Of a DNA stretch of 11,416 nt, positions 7,333-11,416 are shown piece by piece. The notes under the pieces are model-generated. The model did no database searches and was not told the origin of the DNA. It saw nothing but the letters and a program-made list of their open reading frames with translations. This DNA is from Gammaproteobacteria bacterium (GTDB lineage: Bacteria > Pseudomonadota > Gammaproteobacteria > Eutrophobiales > Eutrophobiaceae), in assembly GCA_018676275.1 (NCBI GenBank), contig JABHFC010000052.1, positions 1 to 11,416 of the forward strand, in the 5' to 3' direction. The translations under genes and the position numbers were made by a program. Each line of letters starts with the position of its first letter. The first letter of the stretch is position 1.

Positions 7333-8849
7333 TCAAACCACTGTGAGTTCTTACCAAGTACATGCTTGAGTAAAAATAAACTTCGCTCAGTCCCACCGGG
7401 AATAATTTTCACTTCAAGCCCTGATTGTTCAGCATCCAACATCAACCGTTTTAAAGTTACTACTCCTGTGTAATCAATTCTGCCGACATGGCTAAGATCC
7501 AGAATAAGTTTTCGTGTGTGAATATGATGTGCCAACGCATTTCTCAGGACATCGCCGAGGGTTGGCACTGAACCAAAAAAAAGCACGCCATGTGGATGAA
7601 GAGTTAATGTCTCATTTTTAAATTCAGATTTGATTTCAAGACTTTTTTCCCGCCACAAATGAATCGCGACGCTCAGTGCAATTCCAATGAGTATGGCAAT
7701 ATCCACTCGTGGAGACAGCAAGATAGTTAATATGAATGTCGTACACGCGATAAATCCCTGTGGTTTGGAGTCACAAACGATCCGGTATAGCCCCTTAACA
7801 TCTATCAAGGTAAACACTGCAGAAATAATAATCGCAGCAAGCACTGTCTTTGGCAGCGGTTCAAGAATCCACATCACTGGCAGGCAGGCGAGAACAGATA
7901 GTCCTGTAATGGCACCACTCCAACGTGTTTTACCACCCGCTTTAAAACTGATGATTGTCCGTGAAAAAGAACCTCCAACTGGAAAGCAGCCTGAAATACC
8001 CGAAGCGATATTGGCCATACCCTGGCTAATGAATTCTCGATCGACACTCCAGGACTCACGGTTCTGCGTCGCTATCGTTCGCGCTATCGATGCAGGTTCA
8101 GCGAAACCCACCAATGCGACGACAATAGCCGGTACCAGTAAATCCAGTGAACGATGCCAGGGTAAATCCAATGACAAAGTGGGAAGTCCCGCAGGTAATG
8201 CTCCAATCACGTGACCCTGGTAAGCAAATAAATGACTAAAAATAATCCCGACAATGACGGCGATAAGAATTCCGGGAAATAGCGTATGAATTTTTTTACC
8301 ACCGACAATGATAATTATTGAAAGGACGCCCAGTATTATTGTTGGTAAAGACCAGTTCCCCGGTTGTGATATGACACTCAGCGCCTTCATCGTAATACCG
8401 TTGCCACTGGCTTCTACACCCAAAAATGTGGGGAGCTGAGAAGAAATAATCAGTACAGCGGCGCCTGAGGTGAAACCGGTGATCAGGGGCGGGGACATCA
8501 GGTAGGCAATAAAGCCACTGTGAGCCATACCGATCAGTAAACGACAAACACCAATGAGGCAGGCAAGAAGTGCTGCCAGGCCAACATAATCTGCCGCACC
8601 TGGTGTGCTAACAGCACTTAAAGCCCCAATAGATAGCAAACAGGTCATCGCCACCGGCCCGGTTTGCAGATAAGGGGAAGAGACGAAAAATGCAGCAGCT
8701 ATAGGTGGCAATATGGAAGCGTAGATGCCATAAATAGGTGGTAAACCCATCAGTGAGGCATAAGCAATGGATTGGGGGATTAATAACAGGGCTACACTAA
8801 CCCCGGCAATCAGGTCACCCAGAACCGGCTTATCTTTGTAGGCTGGCAT
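7329..8849 (-). CDS. SulP family anion transporter with STAS domain
   Basis: A 506-residue protein. The N-terminal two-thirds is a multi-helix SulP/SLC26 transport domain; the signature LLIPQSIAYASLMGLPPIYG lies near residues 22-41, followed by the TGPVAMTCLL segment. A second family region, VGFAEPASIARTIATQ, lies at about 247-262. The C-terminal ~110 residues form a cytoplasmic STAS domain (LILDLSHVGRIDYTGVVTL) with Thr at the usual phospho-acceptor position. Members carry sulfate, bicarbonate or dicarboxylates with H+ or Na+; the substrate is not readable here. No carbonic anhydrase neighbour is present to favour bicarbonate. ATG 8849 is the only start: an in-frame TAG lies six codons upstream. 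Its N-terminus is slightly short for the family. It ends tail-to-tail with the lytic transglycosylase gene. Confidence 0.92.
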   Translation of the reverse strand: MPAYKDKPVLGDLIAGVSVALLLIPQSIAYASLMGLPPIYGIYASILPPIAAAFFVSSPYLQTGPVAMTCLLSIGALSAVSTPGAADYVGLAALLACLIGVCRLLIGMAHSGFIAYLMSPPLITGFTSGAAVLIISSQLPTFLGVEASGNGITMKALSVISQPGNWSLPTIILGVLSIIIIVGGKKIHTLFPGILIAVIVGIIFSHLFAYQGHVIGALPAGLPTLSLDLPWHRSLDLLVPAIVVALVGFAEPASIARTIATQNRESWSVDREFISQGMANIASGISGCFPVGGSFSRTIISFKAGGKTRWSGAITGLSVLACLPVMWILEPLPKTVLAAIIISAVFTLIDVKGLYRIVCDSKPQGFIACTTFILTILLSPRVDIAILIGIALSVAIHLWREKSLEIKSEFKNETLTLHPHGVLFFGSVPTLGDVLRNALAHHIHTRKLILDLSHVGRIDYTGVVTLKRLMLDAEQSGLEVKIIPGGTERSLFLLKHVLGKNSQWFD

Positions 8850-8856
8850 TATAAAT

Positions 8857-8877
8857 ACTTTAACCTAAGGATAAAGT
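8857..8877. repeat. Inverted repeat over the sulP ribosome binding region
   Basis: Arms ACTTTA (8857-8862) and TAAAGT (8872-8877) are separated by nine nt. The repeat sits 8-28 nt upstream of the sulP start codon, where a ribosome would bind. In RNA it could form a weak stem-loop holding the poor Shine-Dalgarno (TTAGG on the minus strand). Six A/T-rich pairs give little stability, so this is only suggestive. Confidence 0.25.
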
Positions 8878-8884
8878 AAGATAG

Positions 8885-8903
8885 TAAGTATTCACTAAGT
8901 ATT
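8885..8903. repeat. Direct repeat TAAGTATT with 11-bp period in the sulP leader
   Basis: TAAGTATT occurs at 8885-8892 and again at 8896-8903, an 11-bp step (one helical turn). A related TAAGATAG lies just before, at 8877-8884. Helically phased direct repeats are typical of OmpR/PhoB-type response regulator sites. They lie downstream of the proposed sulP start site, where binding would repress. Function is inferred only. Confidence 0.3.
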
Positions 8904-8929
8904 GTTAAAAGCTGAATAAAAGATACCTT

Positions 8930-8950
8930 CTTATTCTAATATAGAATAAG
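8930..8950. repeat. 21-bp palindrome, operator-like, upstream of sulP
   Basis: Perfect 9-bp arms CTTATTCTA and TAGAATAAG surround a 3-nt centre (ATA). It lies about 80 bp upstream of the sulP ATG and just downstream of the predicted transcription start, a common place for a repressor operator. Length and symmetry fit a winged-helix dimer site (ArsR, MarR or similar). No regulator gene is adjacent in this window. Confidence 0.5.
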
Positions 8951-8951
8951 T

Positions 8952-8970
8952 ATATAATTAAAAATTATAT
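8952..8970. repeat. Second AT-only palindrome touching the sulP -10 element
   Basis: Perfect 8-bp arms ATATAATT and AATTATAT flank AAA. It starts one base pair after the 21-bp palindrome and its right end overlaps the first two bases of the predicted -10 box. It is composed only of A and T, so chance is a real alternative; the interest lies in its position. Confidence 0.35.
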
Positions 8971-8997
8971 TATAGGCTTGTCTTCATCCATGAACAA
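8969..8997 (-). promoter_or_regulatory. Candidate sigma70 promoter of sulP
   Basis: Read on the minus strand: -35 TTGTTC (8997-8992), a 17-nt spacer, and a perfect -10 TATAAT (8974-8969). Transcription would start near 8962, leaving a leader of about 110 nt before the sulP ATG. The -10 is consensus and the spacing optimal; only TTG of the -35 matches well. The palindromes at 8930-8970 would lie over the start site. Confidence 0.5.
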
Positions 8998-9052
8998 TAT
9001 AGCAAGGTATTTATCTTTGAATTTTTTGTCTTTTATCGGCTCTTACAAATTT

Positions 9053-10153
9053 TTAAAGATTTATTATTATTTTCCCCCGAGCGCGGCCTGTTTCTGAGTA
9101 TCGAATAGCGTCAGCAACCTCGCTCAGTTCAAAGCGCTTGTCGATAACAGGCTTTACCTTGCCGGTCTCTATCAGTTCGCCCAGCAGAGTCAGGTCTTCC
9201 TGTGAAAGTTCTGCCAGTAGGTTGAGAAATTGCTGGTCCACGAATAATGATAATAAGGGTGCTTTGATCAGACCTATCAAAGGACCGATCCAGTTGCCTG
9301 TTTTACCACCAACGAGAACCATGATGCCGTTTGGACTCAGGGCTTGCCGATTCTTTAACAGCCCGTGATTGCCAACCAGGTCAACTATAAGATCGAATTG
9401 CTCACCACTTTCTGTGTAGTCTTCTTTTTTATAGTCGAAGACGTGATCGGCACCGATTGATTTCACCATCTCGACATTACGTGTGCTACAGACACCGGTC
9501 ACTTCTGCCCCGAATGACTTGGCGATCTGTACTGCAAATGTACCCACACCTCCTGATGCGCCATTGATCAGGACTTTCTGACCTGACTTTATTTTGCCCT
9601 TGTCACGAAGCGCCTGCAGCGCAGTAACTGCTGCGATAGCTACCGAAGCACCTTGCTCAAACGATACGCCTGCCGGTTTCAGTACTGTAGAACCACTTTC
9701 ACTCTTAATAACATATTCAGAAAACGCACCACTGGCGGCGCCGAAGACCTCGTCTCCCGGTTTGAATCGTGAGACATCTTTGCCAATGGCTTCAACTGTT
9801 CCGGCAAAATCTGCTCCCAAGCCTGTATCCTTTGGCGCGCCGATACCGGATAGCAGGCGCATAAGGTAAGGGGAGCCTCTCATAAAGTGCCAGTCGTATG
9901 GATTGACGGAAGCTGCATGCACCTTGATCAGAACCTCATCATCCTCAGGTACGGGTTTTTCAAGATCGGTATACTCCAGTACATCGGGAGAGCCGTAGCA
10001 ACTATAAAATATGCCTTTGATTCGCTCTGAATCAGCGGAGAGAGCAGGTGCTGGTTTGCATGCAGAGGTGTAACTCAACGCAAGCGCGAGAGACGTCACT
10101 GCAAGCGTCATGAAAACAAGCAGACCGTTCAAAACTTTGTAACGTAATTTCAT
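9053..10153 (-). CDS. Membrane-anchored zinc-independent MDR oxidoreductase (quinone oxidoreductase-like)
   Basis: A 366-residue protein. Residues 9-27 form a hydrophobic anchor or signal after a basic MKLRYK; the medium-chain dehydrogenase/reductase (MDR) fold starts at about residue 45 (KGIFYSCYGSPDVLEYTDLE). The substrate-domain motif AASVNPYDWHFMRG (80-93) has Asp where zinc alcohol dehydrogenases have Cys, so catalytic zinc is unlikely. GADFAGTV (113-120) and the dinucleotide-binding loop NGASGGVGT (197-205) follow, so NAD(P)H-dependent reduction of a quinone, enone or aldehyde is expected. SYTSAC32 is only a weak lipobox. A strong Shine-Dalgarno (GGAG, eight nt before ATG 10153) supports the start. 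It lies behind the sigma/anti-sigma pair, with a 51-nt gap, and may be co-transcribed with it. Confidence 0.88.
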   Translation of the reverse strand: MKLRYKVLNGLLVFMTLAVTSLALALSYTSACKPAPALSADSERIKGIFYSCYGSPDVLEYTDLEKPVPEDDEVLIKVHAASVNPYDWHFMRGSPYLMRLLSGIGAPKDTGLGADFAGTVEAIGKDVSRFKPGDEVFGAASGAFSEYVIKSESGSTVLKPAGVSFEQGASVAIAAVTALQALRDKGKIKSGQKVLINGASGGVGTFAVQIAKSFGAEVTGVCSTRNVEMVKSIGADHVFDYKKEDYTESGEQFDLIVDLVGNHGLLKNRQALSPNGIMVLVGGKTGNWIGPLIGLIKAPLLSLFVDQQFLNLLAELSQEDLTLLGELIETGKVKPVIDKRFELSEVADAIRYSETGRARGKIIINL

Positions 10154-10204
10154 TTAGTTATCTCCGAAAGAATAAGGACCCTGGAATCCTGATGAAAATA
10201 TAAG

Positions 10205-10714
10205 CTATCTGCTGAATTCACGATCGCGCAACATTGAAAAGAAACCAAAGAGGTAGAAAGCAAAGCTACCTGCTATAAGTAAACCAACAAGATTTAACTG
10301 GACAGGTGAAAACAACCACTGCTGCCATCCATCAGTCCACAGGGAATAAAGATTAAATGTCGTTGATCGACCATTGAATAATTCATAAGCGTAGATACAA
10401 AAAGTGATTGCGATTCCCGCTGCTACCATTGATATGGGCCATTCGCTGGTTTGTATTGGAGTTGGCTCCTGAGCAACAATTTTAATTTTTTCATCGTGCT
10501 GCTGAATACGTGTCATCACTGCCGCCGTCAAGTCAGCCGATGCTTCTGGCTCAGGCAGTTTTTTCAACAAGGATTCCAGTTCTTTTTCTGTAGTCAGGAG
10601 TTTCTCGCATTCAGGGCAATTGCCTGCATGCTTTTCGGCGGCAACCAGTTGTTGTGCTGAAAATTCAGTAAGTGGGAATTCGTCGAGTAATTCACGTATT
10701 TGCTCACAGTTCAT
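10205..10714 (-). CDS. Membrane anti-sigma factor with zinc-finger (ZAS/zf-HC2) domain
   Basis: A 169-residue protein from the chosen start. The N-terminal anti-sigma domain carries the ZAS zinc motif Hx3Cx2C (His29, Cys33, Cys36) with a further Cys3 (MNCEQIRELLDE). Two membrane helices follow at about 94-112 and 138-161. In this family the cytosolic zinc domain holds the partner ECF sigma factor inactive until a signal releases it. The start is chosen at ATG 10714, which has GGAG eight nt upstream. The longer readings from TTG 10732 (overlapping the sigma stop as TTGA) or ATG 10720 have poorer or no ribosome sites. It follows the sigma gene by 14 nt. The second hydrophobic segment near the C-terminus leaves almost no periplasmic sensor domain, so how a signal is sensed is unclear. 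Confidence 0.85.
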   Translation of the reverse strand: MNCEQIRELLDEFPLTEFSAQQLVAAEKHAGNCPECEKLLTTEKELESLLKKLPEPEASADLTAAVMTRIQQHDEKIKIVAQEPTPIQTSEWPISMVAAGIAITFCIYAYELFNGRSTTFNLYSLWTDGWQQWLFSPVQLNLVGLLIAGSFAFYLFGFFSMLRDREFSR

Positions 10715-10722
10715 TTTCATTT

Positions 10723-10726
10723 CTCC
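10723..10726 (-). promoter_or_regulatory. Ribosome binding site favouring the ATG 10714 start of the anti-sigma gene
   Basis: GGAG on the minus strand is eight nt before ATG 10714 but only two nt before ATG 10720. This spacing selects the shorter reading of the anti-sigma factor. Confidence 0.6.
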
Positions 10727-10728
10727 GC

Positions 10729-11313
10729 TCAATTTTCGCTTTCCAGCTTGTCTTCTTCGAGAGCAACACGTAATTTTTGCCGTGCTCGAAATAACATGGT
10801 TTTAATGGTACCACTGCTGACATCCATTGCGGCTGCGATATCAACAACTTTCATTTCCTGTCGATAGTATAGAAGGGTTGCAGTACGTTCCCCAGATGGC
10901 AAGGATGCTACTGAATGCCATAGCTTGCGACCGCTCTCATCGGCGATTATTTCATCGAGGGAATCCAGGCTGATGTTAGTTTCAGTTTCGTCTGCTACAA
11001 ATACATCTTCCCTGGCTGTTGTACGTGCCTCAGTTCTAAGCCAGTTCCGCGCCAGGCGTACCGTTATTGTGGCAAGCCAGGGATAAAATTCCCGTTGTTC
11101 ATCATAGCGATCAAGATGAGTGTATGCACGAACAAAGGCATCCTGGGCAACATCCTCTGCGCCACCAGAATCCCGAACTATCATTAGAGCAAGAGCAATT
11201 ACCCTTCGTTGATATAATTGCATCACTTTAGAGTACGCTTGCTGGTCACCATTACGGATCGCACAAATTAATCGGCGAACATCCTCATTGTCGCCCGAAG
11301 GGGCCTGGTCCAT
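10729..11313 (-). CDS. ECF-type (sigma70 family) RNA polymerase sigma factor
   Basis: A 194-residue protein of usual ECF length. Region 2 spans about 24-95 (YQRRVIALALMIVRDSGGAE, DVAQDAFVRAYTHLDRYDEQ, FYPWLATITVRLARNWLR). Region 4 spans about 130-184 with a helix-turn-helix (LPSGERTATLLYYRQEMKVV, DIAAAMDVSSGTIKTMLFRA). There is no region 3. It directs RNA polymerase to its own promoter class. Being followed at once by a ZAS anti-sigma gene, it is held inactive until an envelope or redox signal arrives. ATG 11313 is the start; the Shine-Dalgarno is poor. No close match to a GGAAC/TC-type ECF promoter is obvious in the 103 bases upstream, so autoregulation cannot be claimed. Confidence 0.93.
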   Translation of the reverse strand: MDQAPSGDNEDVRRLICAIRNGDQQAYSKVMQLYQRRVIALALMIVRDSGGAEDVAQDAFVRAYTHLDRYDEQREFYPWLATITVRLARNWLRTEARTTAREDVFVADETETNISLDSLDEIIADESGRKLWHSVASLPSGERTATLLYYRQEMKVVDIAAAMDVSSGTIKTMLFRARQKLRVALEEDKLESEN

Positions 11314-11345
11314 GTCTAGGAATGATCACTCTCATCGCTAAGCCC

Positions 11346-11372
11346 AAGACCCATACATACCGATATGGTCTT
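11346..11372. repeat. Inverted repeat upstream of the sigma gene
   Basis: Arms AAGACCCATA (11346-11355) and TATGGTCTT (11364-11372) pair over nine positions with one bulged C; the loop is eight nt. It ends 32 bp before the sigma ATG. It has no T-run on either side, so it is not a typical intrinsic terminator. It could be an operator or a leader hairpin of the sigma gene. The region right of it up to the window edge shows no gene. Confidence 0.35.
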
Positions 11373-11416
11373 TCTGGTGCCATAGAATAGAGGAAACAGA
11401 CCAATTAGAAGAAGTG

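Noticed and set aside
7687..8214. Plus-strand frames inside sulP and the oxidoreductase gene (for example 7687-8214 and 9594-9869)
   Set aside because: They are antisense shadows with no recognisable domain, while the minus-strand proteins match families along their full length.
1..11416. tRNA, rRNA, CRISPR array, insertion sequence, integrase or phage genes
   Set aside because: I looked for repeated spacers, cloverleaf-like sequence and transposase motifs by eye and saw none. Composition looks even apart from the AT-rich gaps.

Overview
The window looks like ordinary chromosome of a gammaproteobacterium of moderate-to-low GC. It shows Bat-type VWA/TPR and BatD genes, a DUF4124-SLT lysozyme-like protein and an ECF sigma/zinc-finger anti-sigma pair, with short intergenic gaps. 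No mobile element, integrase, CRISPR array, tRNA or rRNA was seen. The taxon is inferred from protein style only; I cannot name a genus.

Layout. (1) Positions 2-2886, plus strand: the end of a Bat (aerotolerance-type) operon, with a 5'-truncated VWA/TPR protein (BatB/BatC-like) overlapping batD. (2) Positions 2927-6552, minus strand: six tightly spaced genes, read in transcription order as DUF3291 protein, TauE/SafE exporter, a Nudix + alkyltransferase-like (ATL) fusion, a small K+-channel-like protein, a glutathione S-transferase and a DUF423 membrane protein. Gaps of 14-44 nt suggest one transcription unit. (3) Positions 6553-6714: a divergent intergenic region with an inverted repeat. (4) Positions 6715-7332, plus strand: a small secreted lytic transglycosylase, ending tail-to-tail (4-nt overlap) with a SulP anion transporter on the minus strand (7329-8849). 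(5) Positions 8850-9052: an AT-rich leader for sulP with a good sigma70-like promoter, two adjacent palindromes and an 11-bp-phased direct repeat. (6) Positions 9053-11313, minus strand: ECF sigma factor, its membrane ZAS-type anti-sigma factor, and a membrane-anchored zinc-independent MDR oxidoreductase.

How the parts fit. The Bat genes are envelope/stress proteins. The six-gene minus-strand cluster mixes nucleotide/DNA damage handling (Nudix-ATL), glutathione conjugation (GST), K+ conductance and export of sulfur oxyanions or organosulfonates. A role in electrophile or alkylation stress is a reasonable inference but unproven. The sigma/anti-sigma pair is a standard envelope-signal switch and may control the oxidoreductase behind it.

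The most unusual item is the single-polypeptide fusion of a zinc-ribbon Nudix hydrolase to an ATL domain that carries Trp in place of the methyl-accepting Cys. I saw no obviously new multi-gene defence or mobile system.
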